Positions 52,359 through 61,031 of a DNA stretch of 64,000 bases are shown in pieces. This stretch comes from JBBSOK01 sp965219125 (GTDB taxonomy: Bacteria; Bacteroidota; Bacteroidia; Flavobacteriales; Flavobacteriaceae). A model generated the notes under the pieces. It saw only the letters and a list, made by a program, of their open reading frames with translations, was not told the DNA's origin and searched no databases. How positions within the stretch are numbered: the first letter of the stretch is position 1; each line of letters opens with the position of its first letter. The position numbers and the translations under genes were made by a program. Location of the stretch: assembly GCA_965219125.1 (NCBI GenBank), contig CBDCMO010000002.1, positions 1,922,001-1,986,000 on the forward strand, written 5' to 3'.

Positions 52359-53077
52359 TTTTTCTTCTTCTTTTTAGTTTTTTCAACCGTCTTCATTTTC
52401 TTTTTCTCCAATGTAAACGGGCCGTAATAACTCATTTGCCTAACAACCCAATTAGTGTGTCGTGCCACATAATTTCCGGGAGGATTAGCTTTATATTTTC
52501 GAGGATTTGGTAAAATTGCCGCAATTGCCGCTGCATTTTGTACGCTCAAATTTTTCGCGGATTTATGAAACCAATACTGAGAAGCTGCTTCAGCGCCAAA
52601 AACGCCCTCGCCCATTTCAATACTGTTTAGGTAAACTTCCATAATTCGCTCTTTGCTCCAACAAAGCTCAATTAAGAATGTAAAATATACTTCAAACCCT
52701 TTTCGCACCCAAGTTCTTCCCGGCCATAAAAAAACATTCTTCGCGGTTTGTTGTGAAATGGTACTGCCACCGCGAACTTTTTTACCTTTTTCGTTGTTTT
52801 TAAATGCCTTTTCTATCGCTTTTGTATCAAAACCATTGTGTTCTAAAAATAGTTGATCTTCTGAACAAATTACGGCTAATTGAAGGCTTTGTGAAATTTG
52901 GTCTATAGATTTCCAACTATGTTTTGTTTCGTAATTTTTGTCGCCTTCAATAGAACGAATAGCCATTAATGGTGTAAATGGAACAGGAACAAATTTAAAA
53001 AGAAGTACAAAAAATATACTCAGGCCAATAAACCAAAGTAATATTTTGAAGATGAATTTAAAAATTCTTTTTACCAT
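52355..53077 (-). CDS. mtgA: Monofunctional peptidoglycan glycosyltransferase
   Basis: A 240-residue inner-membrane enzyme polymerising lipid II into glycan strands. One N-terminal membrane helix (FIFKILLWFIGLSIFFVLLF) anchors it. GT51 motifs follow: SEDQLFLEHNGFD with the catalytic Glu, RGGSTISQQTAKNVFLW, RTWVRKGFEVYFT and the second Glu region KERIMEVYLNSIEMG. The C-terminus ends in seven lysines after a basic stretch. No transpeptidase domain is present. The GreA-like gene follows with a four-base overlap. Confidence 0.92.
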   Translation of the reverse strand: MVKRIFKFIFKILLWFIGLSIFFVLLFKFVPVPFTPLMAIRSIEGDKNYETKHSWKSIDQISQSLQLAVICSEDQLFLEHNGFDTKAIEKAFKNNEKGKKVRGGSTISQQTAKNVFLWPGRTWVRKGFEVYFTFLIELCWSKERIMEVYLNSIEMGEGVFGAEAASQYWFHKSAKNLSVQNAAAIAAILPNPRKYKANPPGNYVARHTNWVVRQMSYYGPFTLEKKKMKTVEKTKKKKKK

Positions 53078-53140
53078 TTAAAGTTTTTAAATTGAAGTTT
53101 TTAAGATAACATTTCGTAAAATTTGAAATTAAATTCAGGT

Positions 53141-54262
53141 TTATTCTGAAGCAATTTCGCCTAATCTTCTGCCAATATTACTGCCAATTGCCACGCCCAT
53201 TCCACCCAATCTTACGCCGCAAAATACGTTATTTGAAATTTGTTGTACAATAGGTTTTTTAAGATTTCCAACGCCCATAATTCCGCTCCAACGTTGCTCA
53301 ATTTTGAAAGGCGTGTTTGGCAGAATAATTTCTTTTAGTTTGTTTTCCAGACTTTGTTGGACTTTGGAAGTTAAACCAAATTCAGTTGTTTCTTCAGCTT
53401 TAAAATCTAGATTCCTGCCGCCGCCAAATAAAATTCTATCGCCTATATTTCTGAAATAATAATATCCTTTATCTAAATGGAAAGTGCCTTTAATCTTTAA
53501 ATTTTTAATAGGCTCCGTTATTAAAACCTGTGCTCTTGCAGGTTTTACTTCTACATTTAAAAGTTGTTTTGCAAAGCCATTTGTAGCAATTGCCAGTTTT
53601 TTTACTGAAATGGTTTCTGAGTCGTTTATTTCTAGCAGCACCGCATTTCCGATATCTTCAATTTTAGAAATGGCAGTTGAATTTAGAATTAATATATTTT
53701 CTGAAATTGCTATTTTTACCAATTCCATCATCATTTTTCCAGTATCTATTTGCGCTTCAAAATTATTAAAGATGAGATTTTGGTTTACATTTTGAAATCC
53801 AAATTCCTGTTTCTTAACTGAAAAAATTGGTTCTTTGAAAATTGGTTTCAATAGAGAATTGATGTATTCAATATTCTGAAAGCAATCATTATATAATTCT
53901 GAATCATCCTCTGAAAAAAGTTCATATCCGCCCCATTGTTGGTAATCTAATAACCTATCTCCAACCGTTTCTCTCAATATTTGTAAACCATCTACCCGAT
54001 CTTGGACCAATTGAACAACTTCTTCTTCGGAATGGGTTTTTAGATCTTCCAATATTTCTGAAATACTTCCGAAGCAAGCAAAACCTGCATTTTTTGTACT
54101 TGCTCCACTTGGCAAAATACCTCTTTCGAAAATTACAATTTTAGCATTAGGGAATTTCTTCCGAAGAAAAAGCGCTGTATTTAAACCAACAATACCGCTT
54201 CCAATTATAGCAAAATCTATATCGGAAAGCCAGGTTTTACGCTCCCAAAAGCTTAAGTTCAT
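53141..54262 (-). CDS. FAD-dependent oxidoreductase (DAO family)
   Basis: A 373-residue D-amino-acid-oxidase-like flavoprotein. The dinucleotide motif is IIGSGIVGLNTALFL (around residue 20), followed by ILPSGASTKNAGFACFGS, the substrate-side signature of the family, and FGGGRNLDF with GVRLGGMGVAIG at the C-terminus. It lacks a signal peptide. It probably oxidises an amino acid, amine or hydroxy acid; the substrate is not predictable. A -7 element lies at 54301-54308 on the minus strand. Confidence 0.83.
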   Translation of the reverse strand: MNLSFWERKTWLSDIDFAIIGSGIVGLNTALFLRKKFPNAKIVIFERGILPSGASTKNAGFACFGSISEILEDLKTHSEEEVVQLVQDRVDGLQILRETVGDRLLDYQQWGGYELFSEDDSELYNDCFQNIEYINSLLKPIFKEPIFSVKKQEFGFQNVNQNLIFNNFEAQIDTGKMMMELVKIAISENILILNSTAISKIEDIGNAVLLEINDSETISVKKLAIATNGFAKQLLNVEVKPARAQVLITEPIKNLKIKGTFHLDKGYYYFRNIGDRILFGGGRNLDFKAEETTEFGLTSKVQQSLENKLKEIILPNTPFKIEQRWSGIMGVGNLKKPIVQQISNNVFCGVRLGGMGVAIGSNIGRRLGEIASE

Positions 54263-54300
54263 TTTAAAATAGTTCAGTTAATTAAAAAAGCACCAAATTC

Positions 54301-54308
54301 CAAAAGTA
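54301..54308 (-). promoter_or_regulatory. -7 promoter element for the FAD oxidoreductase
   Basis: Minus-strand TACTTTTG, exact TAnnTTTG match, 39 bases before the ATG at 54262. Confidence 0.4.
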
Positions 54309-54365
54309 AACTAAAGGGATTCGATGCTTTTAATTTTTAATTTCAGTTTCAATGTAACATATTTT

Positions 54366-54390
54366 ACTGCTTACTGCAACTGAAAACTGT
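54366..54390. repeat. Short intergenic repeat, copy 3
   Basis: ACTGCTTACTGCAACTG followed by AAAACTGT, in the gap between accC and the FAD oxidoreductase. Shares the ACTGCAACTGAAAACTGT block with 33922-33948. Confidence 0.55.
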
Positions 54391-54399
54391 AAATTTCAT

Positions 54400-55752
54400 T
54401 TACTCCTCTTCTGGCTCGTTCATATGCCAAGTATTCATAAATGCCGTGGTGTAATTTCCAGCAATATAATCTGGGTGATCCATTAATTGTCTATGAAATG
54501 GGATTGTAGTTTTAATACCCTCGATCACAAATTCATCTAACGCACGCTTCATTTTGTTGATTGCCTCTTCTCTAGTTTGCGCCGTAGTTATTAGCTTGGC
54601 AATCATGCTATCGTAGTTTGGCGGAATTGTATAACCTGCATAAACGTGAGTGTCAAGTCGAATACCGTGGCCGCCCGGCGCGTGCAGTACCGTAATTTTT
54701 CCCGGTGACGGTCTAAAATCGTTGTAAGGATCTTCAGCATTTATCCTACATTCAATTGAATGTAATTGTGGTGTATAATTTTTTCCTGAAATTGGAATAC
54801 CTGCAGCAACCAATATTTGTTCTCTAATAAGGTCGTAATCAATTACTTGTTCGGTAATTGGGTGTTCTACTTGAATACGAGTGTTCATCTCCATAAAGTA
54901 GAAATTTCGATGTTTATCGACCAAAAATTCTACCGTTCCGGCGCCTTCATATTTAATATATTCGGCTGCTTTTACAGCGGCTAAACCCATGTCGTTTCTT
55001 AACTTTTTGGTCATAAACGGACTTGGAGTTTCCTCGGTAAGTTTTTGATGACGACGCTGTATAGAACAATCTCGCTCTGAAAGGTGGCAAGCTCTGCCGG
55101 TGCTATCTCCAACCACTTGAATTTCAATATGGCGAGGCTCTTCAATTAGCTTTTCCATATACATACCATCATTTCCAAATGCCGCCGCAGCTTCTTGCCG
55201 TGCGCTATCCCATGCTTTGCGAAGGTCTTCTTTTTTAAAAACGCCGCGCATTCCCTTGCCGCCGCCTCCTGCAGTTGCCTTCAGCATTATAGGATAACCA
55301 ACTTCTTCTGCCAATTCTTCGCATCTTTCAAAAGAAGGAATAATGCCTTCGCTGCCCGGAACTACTGGTACACCAGCTTCAATCATCGTTGCTTTTGCTG
55401 TTGCTTTGTCTCCCATTTTCTCAATCATCTCCGGAGATGCTCCAATAAATTTGAAGTTATGCTCTTTACATATTTTTGAAAATTTAGCATTTTCAGAAAG
55501 AAAACCATAACCTGGATGTATTGCATCTGCGTTTGTAATTTCAGCCGCTGCAATAATGTTTGAAATTTTTAGATAGCTTTGGGCGCTTGGCGCTGGACCA
55601 ATACAAACAGCTTCATCAGCAAAGCGAACGTGTAGGCTTTCTTCGTCTGCCTTGCTATAAACGGCAACCGTTTTAATCCCCATTTCTCGGCAGGTACGAA
55701 TAATACGCAAGGCTATTTCGCCCCTGTTTGCTATTAATATTTTTTTAAACAT
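54400..55752 (-). CDS. accC: Acetyl-CoA carboxylase, biotin carboxylase subunit
   Basis: A 450-residue ATP-dependent enzyme carboxylating the biotin on AccB, first step of fatty acid synthesis. It begins FKKILIANRGEIALRIIRTC, with the ATP-grasp motif KATAGGGGKGMRG, RDCSIQRRHQKLTEE and the MEMNTRIQVEHP metal and bicarbonate region. Full length compared with E. coli. It follows accB, in the order fabH-accB-accC, all on the minus strand. Confidence 0.95.
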   Translation of the reverse strand: MFKKILIANRGEIALRIIRTCREMGIKTVAVYSKADEESLHVRFADEAVCIGPAPSAQSYLKISNIIAAAEITNADAIHPGYGFLSENAKFSKICKEHNFKFIGASPEMIEKMGDKATAKATMIEAGVPVVPGSEGIIPSFERCEELAEEVGYPIMLKATAGGGGKGMRGVFKKEDLRKAWDSARQEAAAAFGNDGMYMEKLIEEPRHIEIQVVGDSTGRACHLSERDCSIQRRHQKLTEETPSPFMTKKLRNDMGLAAVKAAEYIKYEGAGTVEFLVDKHRNFYFMEMNTRIQVEHPITEQVIDYDLIREQILVAAGIPISGKNYTPQLHSIECRINAEDPYNDFRPSPGKITVLHAPGGHGIRLDTHVYAGYTIPPNYDSMIAKLITTAQTREEAINKMKRALDEFVIEGIKTTIPFHRQLMDHPDYIAGNYTTAFMNTWHMNEPEEE

Positions 55753-55830
55753 AATTTTCTTTAAATTACAAATGATAAAAAAGCAAATAACAAAAATTAT
55801 GATTTGCGATTTATGATTTGGATATTATAT

Positions 55831-56313
55831 TTACGATGGATCTACTAAAAACAATGGTTGGTCAAATTCTACCGGAGAAGAGTCATCCACCAAAACCTTC
55901 ACTATTTTTCCGGAAACTTCACTTTCTATCTCGTTAAAAAGCTTCATTGCTTCAATAACGCAAAGAACATCGCCTACTGCAATTGTTGTGCCCACCTCAA
56001 CAAAAACTGGTTTGTCCGGTGAAGGCTTACGGTAAAGTGTTCCAATAATTGGAGATTTAATAGTGATATATTTTGACGTTTCATCTGCAGCTGGGGCAGT
56101 GCTTTCATTTGAAGGTTGTGCCTGTTGTTGCGGCATCTGCGGCATCATTTGTTGTGGCTGGCTCATTCCTGGAATTTGTTGAATGTATGTAGTTTCGCCT
56201 CCTTCAGATCCCGTTTTGATAGTTATTTTTATATCGTCGGTTTCAATTTTCACTTCACTTGCGCCACTTTTGGCTACAAATTTGATCAAGTTTTGTATGT
56301 CTTTTAAATCCAT
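55831..56313 (-). CDS. accB: Biotin carboxyl carrier protein
   Basis: A 160-residue carrier with the biotinyl domain at the C-terminus; Lys124 in VIEAMKLFNEIE is the biotin attachment site. The N-terminal helical region is followed by a Pro/Gln-rich linker (residues 44-72) of variable length. It lies between fabH and accC with short gaps (34 and 78 bases). Confidence 0.95.
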   Translation of the reverse strand: MDLKDIQNLIKFVAKSGASEVKIETDDIKITIKTGSEGGETTYIQQIPGMSQPQQMMPQMPQQQAQPSNESTAPAADETSKYITIKSPIIGTLYRKPSPDKPVFVEVGTTIAVGDVLCVIEAMKLFNEIESEVSGKIVKVLVDDSSPVEFDQPLFLVDPS

Positions 56314-56347
56314 ATTATAAGTAATTGAGTTGGTATTAATAGTTGAA

Positions 56348-57343
56348 TTATGAATCGTAGGCCCATTTTACATAAACGGCGCCCCAAGTAAAGCCTCCAC
56401 CAAAGGATGCAAAAATTAAATTGTCTCCTTTTTTTAATTGCTTTTCGTAATCTGAAAGGCACAATGGCAAGGTTGCTGAAGTGGTATTGCCATACTTGTG
56501 AATATTGATCATCACCTTTTCGTCGGGCAAATTCATTCTGTGTGAGGCTGCGTCAATTATACGTTTATTGGCTTGGTGGGGTACTAACCAGGCAACATCA
56601 GCTTCAGTTAAAGAATTGCGTTTCATCATTTTTTCGCAGACATCTGCCAAGTTTGAAACGGCAAATTTAAAAACTGTTTTACCGTCTTGGTAAACGTAAT
56701 GCATTTTATTGGTAACGGTTTCAATACTTGAAGGCATTAAAGATCCTCCAGCATCAATTTTAAGATGTGGTCTCCCAATGCCGTCACTTCTTAAATATTC
56801 GTCTTTAAGCCCTAGGCCTTCACTATTTGGTTCGAATAAAACAGCGCCACCTCCGTCGCCGAATATTATACATGTGGTTCTGTCTGTATAATCAATTATT
56901 GACGACATTTTATCTGCACCAATTAAGAGCACTTTTTTATATTTTCCAGATTCTATATATCTGGCAGCAGTACTCATACCGTACAGAAAACTAGAGCAGG
57001 CTGCTTGCAAATCATAAGAAAATGCGTTTATGGCTCCAATTTGGGTTGCTACGTAAACGCCCGTGGAAGCCACTGGCATATCTGGCGTTGTGGTTGCCAT
57101 TATCAATAAATCTATATCTTCTGGATTGGTGTTGTTTTTTGCAAGACAATTTTTGGCGGCTTGAATAGCGAGATAGCTTGTGCCTTTGTCTTTGTCCTTT
57201 AAAATGCGTCTTTCCTTAATTCCTGTTCTTGTTGTTATCCACTCATCTGTAGTGTCAACCATCGTTTCCAAAACTTTGTTAGAGAGAACGTAATCTGGTA
57301 CGTATCCTCCAACAGCAGTAATAGCTGCCGTAATCGTGCTCAT
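56348..57343 (-). CDS. fabH: 3-oxoacyl-ACP synthase III
   Basis: A 331-residue condensing enzyme joining acetyl-CoA and malonyl-ACP. The triad is visible: Cys116 (LQAACSSFLYG), His in VPHQANKRII and Asn in GNTTSATLPL. The start is the ATG at 57343, directly after the terminators at 57408-57491, so fabH-accB-accC is a separate unit from rpmF. The order fabH-accB-accC is common in Bacteroidota. Confidence 0.94.
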   Translation of the reverse strand: MSTITAAITAVGGYVPDYVLSNKVLETMVDTTDEWITTRTGIKERRILKDKDKGTSYLAIQAAKNCLAKNNTNPEDIDLLIMATTTPDMPVASTGVYVATQIGAINAFSYDLQAACSSFLYGMSTAARYIESGKYKKVLLIGADKMSSIIDYTDRTTCIIFGDGGGAVLFEPNSEGLGLKDEYLRSDGIGRPHLKIDAGGSLMPSSIETVTNKMHYVYQDGKTVFKFAVSNLADVCEKMMKRNSLTEADVAWLVPHQANKRIIDAASHRMNLPDEKVMINIHKYGNTTSATLPLCLSDYEKQLKKGDNLIFASFGGGFTWGAVYVKWAYDS

Positions 57344-57407
57344 AGATATTTGTTAAATTCAACAAAAAAGGCCAAAACCTTTTAAAAGGAATGAAAATTA
57401 CTAAAAA

Positions 57408-57427
57408 TTCGGCTAAAAATAGCCGAA
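57408..57427 (-). terminator. Hairpin before fabH
   Basis: A 7-bp perfect stem (TTCGGCT / AGCCGAA) with a 6-base loop; on the minus strand it is followed by five T. It could be a second terminator for the pdxA-yceD-rpmF unit or an attenuator in the fabH leader. Confidence 0.55.
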
Positions 57428-57462
57428 AATGCTCTGAAATTGCAATCAGTACATTAAAAAAC

Positions 57463-57491
57463 AAAAAAACCCCCACATTGCTGAGGGAGTT
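57463..57491 (-). terminator. Terminator after rpmF
   Basis: On the minus strand AACTCCC pairs with GGGGGTT (one G-U pair), followed by a T run of seven. Lies 18 bases after the rpmF stop. Confidence 0.75.
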
Positions 57492-57508
57492 TAAGAAAAA
57501 ACTTTTGA

Positions 57509-57706
57509 CTAAGCCTCTACTTCTTCAACTGAATCAATCACAATTTGACCTCTGTAATATAATTTACCTTCGTGCCAATGTGCTCTGTGAAAAAGGTGAG
57601 CCTCACCTGTTGTTGGGTCGGTAGCAATTGTTGGTGCAGTTGCTTTATAGTGAGTTCTTCTTTTATCTCTTCTCGTTTTCGAGGTTTTTCTCTTTGGATG
57701 TGCCAT
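57509..57706 (-). CDS. rpmF: 50S ribosomal protein L32
   Basis: A 65-residue basic ribosomal protein beginning MAHPKRKTSKTRRDKRRTHYK, the L32 signature. It lacks the zinc-binding cysteines (C- form). The yceD-rpmF pairing with fatty acid genes downstream is conserved in many bacteria; here a terminator separates rpmF from fabH. Confidence 0.95.
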   Translation of the reverse strand: MAHPKRKTSKTRRDKRRTHYKATAPTIATDPTTGEAHLFHRAHWHEGKLYYRGQIVIDSVEEVEA

Positions 57707-57715
57707 TACTATTTA

Positions 57716-58270
57716 TTATTTGTCCGTTAATAGGTTTTTTAATTTATCCCAACGTGGGTCTGTATTGTTATTCTTCTCCGTAATTTTTATTTTCTTTTCT
57801 TCTAATGCCTTCGGTTCTAATTCTTTTAACTTATCAAGTATATCACTTTTTAGTGTGCCGTCCTCTACTCCGGGATGCACCATTCTGCTTGGCAAGGATA
57901 GGATTATAGATTCATAAACATATTGGGCTATACTCACTTCATAACTGCCGTGAGGTAAAATTATTAAATCTTCATCTTCATCATTAAATTCTTCTCCAAA
58001 ATTTACAACCAAGTGATTTTTTCCTTCAACTTTTTGTTCAAAAGGCTCGTTGGTTACATCACAATTTACATTTACGTTGCCCGAAAATGTGATTGAAAAT
58101 TCCAGTAATGTAGTTTTTTTATCCAATAATACATCGAGTTTAATATTTGCGGCATTAAATTCAGTATACTCAAAATGCTCAAAGAACGTATTGTCTATTG
58201 TAAAGTTAAAGTGGTGCTGTCCTAATTTCAACCCCACAAATGGGATGGTAAATTCTTTCAATGCCTTCAT
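57716..58270 (-). CDS. DUF177/YceD-family protein
   Basis: A 184-residue protein of the YceD family, often found with rpmF and thought to take part in 23S rRNA or large-subunit processing in some species; that role is known only for relatives. The conserved core is VNCDVTNEPFEQKVEGKNHLVV and the C-terminal DPRWDKLKNLL. The ATG at 58270 is preferred to the in-frame GTG at 58276. The gene precedes rpmF by 10 bases. Confidence 0.87.
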   Translation of the reverse strand: MKALKEFTIPFVGLKLGQHHFNFTIDNTFFEHFEYTEFNAANIKLDVLLDKKTTLLEFSITFSGNVNVNCDVTNEPFEQKVEGKNHLVVNFGEEFNDEDEDLIILPHGSYEVSIAQYVYESIILSLPSRMVHPGVEDGTLKSDILDKLKELEPKALEEKKIKITEKNNNTDPRWDKLKNLLTDK

Positions 58271-58343
58271 TATCACTTCTATTTTACTCCTTCACCTTAT
58301 GGTTAAGGCGGGCGCAAAGATAAAAAATTATTTTAATAGAAAA

Positions 58344-59414
58344 TTACTTTTCGTAATTCTTTTTAGACTGTGGTCTTCTACGCTGAACCTGAAGTGGGTT
58401 TTCGGCCATTTCATTATAATCTGCACGAGTTTGGTAAATGTCTAAAGCAGCATAAACTGCTTGTCTAAAAGACTCGAAATTTGCGAGATTCTTGCCTGCA
58501 ATGTCGTATGCCGTCCCATGATCAGGTGAAGTTCTAATCTTGTTTAGTCCGGCTGTGTAGTTTACGCCGTTGCCAAAAGCTAACGTTTTAAATGGTATTA
58601 AGCCTTGGTCGTGATAGCTTGCAATTATAACATCAAAATTTTTATAGTTGCCCGAGCCAAAAAAACTATCTGCCGCATAAGGACCTAAAACGATTTTCCC
58701 ATTTTTGCGAAGATTGTCCAATGTAGGTCGTAAAACAGTATCGTCTTCATCACCAATTACGCCGTTGTCGCCATTATGTGGATTGATTCCCAAAACCGCA
58801 ATTTTTGGTCTAATGATTCCAAAATCTTTGATTAATGTCTGGTTTATAGTATTAATCTTCTTTTCTATGCTTGCCCTTGTAATATTTTTTACAACATCTT
58901 TTACTGCAACGTGATCTGTGAGCAGACCAACCCGCAAATCTTCAGAAATAAGCAACATTAAACTATCTCCTTCCAATTCTTGGTTTAGATAATCTGTATG
59001 ACCTGGGAATTTGAATGTGTCACTCTGCACATTACTTTTATTTATAGGTGCGGTTACAAGTACGTCAATTGTATCATTTTTAAGTGCTTCCACAGCTGCG
59101 GTAAGTGATTTTATGGCATATTCGCCGATTTTATTATCTTCCTTTCCAAAATCTATTTCAACAGGTTCTTTCCAAACATTTAAAACATTCACTTTTTTTG
59201 GTATGGCGTCTTCAACCTTTTCTATTCCGTGAAGATTTAATTCAAGCTTATACACTTTCTTAAAATGTGACATAACCTTTACAGATGCAAAAATAATAGG
59301 CGTACAAAGATCCAACATGCGAGAATCTTCAAATGTTTTTAAAATAATCTCACTGCCAATCCCGTTCATATCGCCTATCGATATGCCTACTATTCTGCTT
59401 CCTTGTTTATCCAT
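58344..59414 (-). CDS. pdxA: 4-hydroxythreonine-4-phosphate dehydrogenase
   Basis: A 356-residue enzyme of the DXP-dependent pyridoxal phosphate pathway. Motifs: GISIGDMNGIGSEII at the N-terminus, metal ligands His in FPGHTDYL and in SYHDQGLIPFK, and a conserved PDHGTAYDIAG. The start codon is the ATG at 59414, 37 bases behind a minus-strand -7 element. Divergent from ribE across a 57-base intergenic region. Confidence 0.94.
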   Translation of the reverse strand: MDKQGSRIVGISIGDMNGIGSEIILKTFEDSRMLDLCTPIIFASVKVMSHFKKVYKLELNLHGIEKVEDAIPKKVNVLNVWKEPVEIDFGKEDNKIGEYAIKSLTAAVEALKNDTIDVLVTAPINKSNVQSDTFKFPGHTDYLNQELEGDSLMLLISEDLRVGLLTDHVAVKDVVKNITRASIEKKINTINQTLIKDFGIIRPKIAVLGINPHNGDNGVIGDEDDTVLRPTLDNLRKNGKIVLGPYAADSFFGSGNYKNFDVIIASYHDQGLIPFKTLAFGNGVNYTAGLNKIRTSPDHGTAYDIAGKNLANFESFRQAVYAALDIYQTRADYNEMAENPLQVQRRRPQSKKNYEK

Positions 59415-59445
59415 TGCCTGAAACTAATTTTAAGTGTTATTTTTG
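59414..59445 (+). promoter_or_regulatory. Promoter of ribE
   Basis: TTG (59414-59416), 21-base spacer and TATTTTTG (59438-59445), 27 bases before the ribE ATG. Overlaps the start codon of the divergent pdxA. Confidence 0.5.
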
Positions 59446-59450
59446 CCTTA

Positions 59451-59458
59451 CAAATGTA
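59451..59458 (-). promoter_or_regulatory. -7 promoter element for pdxA
   Basis: Minus-strand TACATTTG, exact TAnnTTTG match, 37 bases before the pdxA ATG at 59414. Back to back with the ribE promoter. Confidence 0.5.
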
Positions 59459-59471
59459 ATTAATTGAAGCG

Positions 59472-60068
59472 ATGTTTACAGGTATTATTGAATCTATTGG
59501 TATTATTAAAAACGTAGAATATGTAGAATCCAACCTACAATTTACTATTGAAACCCAATTGGCACACCAACTTAAAATTGACGAAAGTGTTTCGCACAAT
59601 GGTGTTTGCCTAACCGTGGAAAGTATAGAAGCAAACACCTATAAATGCACGGCCATTGCTGAAACACTTGCTAAAACAAATCTTGAAAGCTTAGTTGAAG
59701 GAAATTTTGTTAACTTAGAAAGAGCAATGAAATTGGGGGATAGATTAGACGGTCATTTGGTGCAAGGGCATGTAGATCAAACAGCTATTTGTACTAATAT
59801 AAAGGAAGAAAAAGGAAGTTGGTTATATACTTTCAATTTCCTGCAGCACCCAGAAAATATATTAGTTGAGAAAGGTTCGATAACAATAAACGGAATAAGT
59901 CTTACCGTATTTAACATTGAAGAAAATAGTTTTAGTGTTGCAATTATACCCTATACCTATAACCATACAAATATGAATTTGCTACATAAAGGGGGTATTG
60001 TAAATATTGAATTTGATATTATTGGAAAATATGCAGCTAAACTTATGAATGGCTATTTGAAGCCTTAA
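59472..60068 (+). CDS. ribE: Riboflavin synthase, alpha subunit
   Basis: A 198-residue trimeric enzyme turning two 6,7-dimethyl-8-ribityllumazine into riboflavin and a pyrimidine. Two tandem lumazine-binding domains: MFTGIIESIGIIK and NGVCLTVESIE in the first half, LDGHLVQGHVDQTA and ITINGISLTVFNIEE in the second. Full length. No FMN riboswitch is seen in the short leader. Its last 26 bases overlap the convergent small-protein gene. Confidence 0.94.
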   Translation: MFTGIIESIGIIKNVEYVESNLQFTIETQLAHQLKIDESVSHNGVCLTVESIEANTYKCTAIAETLAKTNLESLVEGNFVNLERAMKLGDRLDGHLVQGHVDQTAICTNIKEEKGSWLYTFNFLQHPENILVEKGSITINGISLTVFNIEENSFSVAIIPYTYNHTNMNLLHKGGIVNIEFDIIGKYAAKLMNGYLKP

Positions 60069-60249
60069 TTCTTGATAAAAGAAAGTAAATACCAAAAGCC
60101 AAACCTACAATTAATAGAATCCAAAGAGAAGAATCTATGGGAAGCTCTGGCGGAGGTCTATTGCCCGTTATGGGAGCTGGAGGCTCTGGCCCTCCTAACG
60201 CGAGTAGGGCTATTGCACTGCAAAAACTCAAAAGTGGGGAAGCAACCAT
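60043..60249 (-). CDS. Small signal-peptide/PID-motif membrane protein
   Basis: A 68-residue protein: signal-like N-terminus (LLSFCSAIALLALGGPEPPAP), a proline-rich middle with PPPELPIDSS, a single membrane helix (LWILLIVGLAFGIYFLL) and a short basic tail. This PPGLPID-then-helix layout recurs in small flavobacterial proteins and resembles a protein-sorting signal (PID-CTERM type), but whether it is processed is not known. The ORF overlaps the end of ribE by 26 bases and its own promoter is not clear, so it could be less certain than it looks. Confidence 0.6.
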   Translation of the reverse strand: MVASPLLSFCSAIALLALGGPEPPAPITGNRPPPELPIDSSLWILLIVGLAFGIYFLLSRIKASNSHS

Positions 60250-60453
60250 AAAATTAAGTTAGTAAAAAACTTTTACTCATTTATGGCCTAAAAGTAACAT
60301 TTTTTTTTAAAATGAAGCTTTTTAACGCACTCGCCATATACTTATTAACGTTTAATTAATCTTTATATGCGCTTTAATAGAAAGTATACCATAAAATTTA
60401 AGAACTATCTCAACTTAATTAAATATGAGATATAGCAATAGTTTCAAAAGATG

Positions 60454-60527
60454 TGGTCCCACATGGGCTCGAACCATGGACCCTCTGATTATGAGTCAGA
60501 TGCTCTAACCAGCTGAGCTATGGGACC
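60454..60527 (-). tRNA. tRNA with anticodon CAT (Met elongator or Ile2)
   Basis: A 74-base cloverleaf on the minus strand: acceptor GGTCCCA/TGGGACC, D stem GCTC/GAGC, anticodon stem TCTGA/TCAGA around CTCATAA (anticodon CAT), T arm CATGG-TTCGAGC-CCATG, discriminator A; CCA not encoded. With CAT it is either elongator tRNA-Met or, if C34 becomes lysidine, tRNA-Ile for AUA. It lacks the three G-C pairs of initiator tRNA. A promoter lies 14 bases upstream. Confidence 0.92.
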
Positions 60528-60540
60528 GAAATTAAGTTTG

Positions 60541-60548
60541 CAAATGTA
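60541..60548 (-). promoter_or_regulatory. -7 promoter element for the CAT tRNA
   Basis: Minus-strand TACATTTG matches TAnnTTTG, 14 bases before the tRNA 5' end. Confidence 0.5.
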
Positions 60549-60582
60549 AAAAAATTAAAGGCAAAAAAAATTTATTTTTAAT

Positions 60583-60984
60583 TTAATTTATTTCTTGACA
60601 AAGTTCAACTAAAACGCCATTTGCAGATTTTGGGTGTAAAAACACTACCAACTTATTATCTGCCCCTATTTTAGGTTGTTCGTTTAATACAACAAATCCA
60701 TCATTTTTAAGCCTTGCAGTTTCTAATTTTATGTCCGTAACGGCAAATGCAATGTGATGAATACCTTCTCCTCTTTTTTCAATAAATTTGGAAATTGCGC
60801 TTGTACTTTCAGTTGCTTCCAAAAGTTCTATCTTGCTTTCTCCACAGGCAAAAAAACTAGTTTTAACACCTTCACCATCTACTTTTTCCTCCTTGTAAGG
60901 TGGAACGCCCAGCAAACTGGTATAAAGCTTATTGGCTTCTTCAATATTTTTTACCGCAATACCTATATGTTCAATTTTTAACAT
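60583..60984 (-). CDS. mce: Methylmalonyl-CoA epimerase
   Basis: A 133-residue VOC-fold enzyme that interconverts the two methylmalonyl-CoA epimers, in propionate metabolism. It begins IEHIGIAVKNIEEAN with metal-binding His, then KIELLEATESTS and the second His and Glu in GEGIHHIAFAV and LVELCQE. Length and residues fit the family. It may also be a lactoylglutathione-lyase-like relative, less likely because of the conserved spacing. Divergent from rbfA. Confidence 0.88.
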   Translation of the reverse strand: MLKIEHIGIAVKNIEEANKLYTSLLGVPPYKEEKVDGEGVKTSFFACGESKIELLEATESTSAISKFIEKRGEGIHHIAFAVTDIKLETARLKNDGFVVLNEQPKIGADNKLVVFLHPKSANGVLVELCQEIN

Positions 60985-61031
60985 TAGTTTATTTTTTTGT
61001 GGCTATAAAAATAACAAATCTTTAAATGGTG

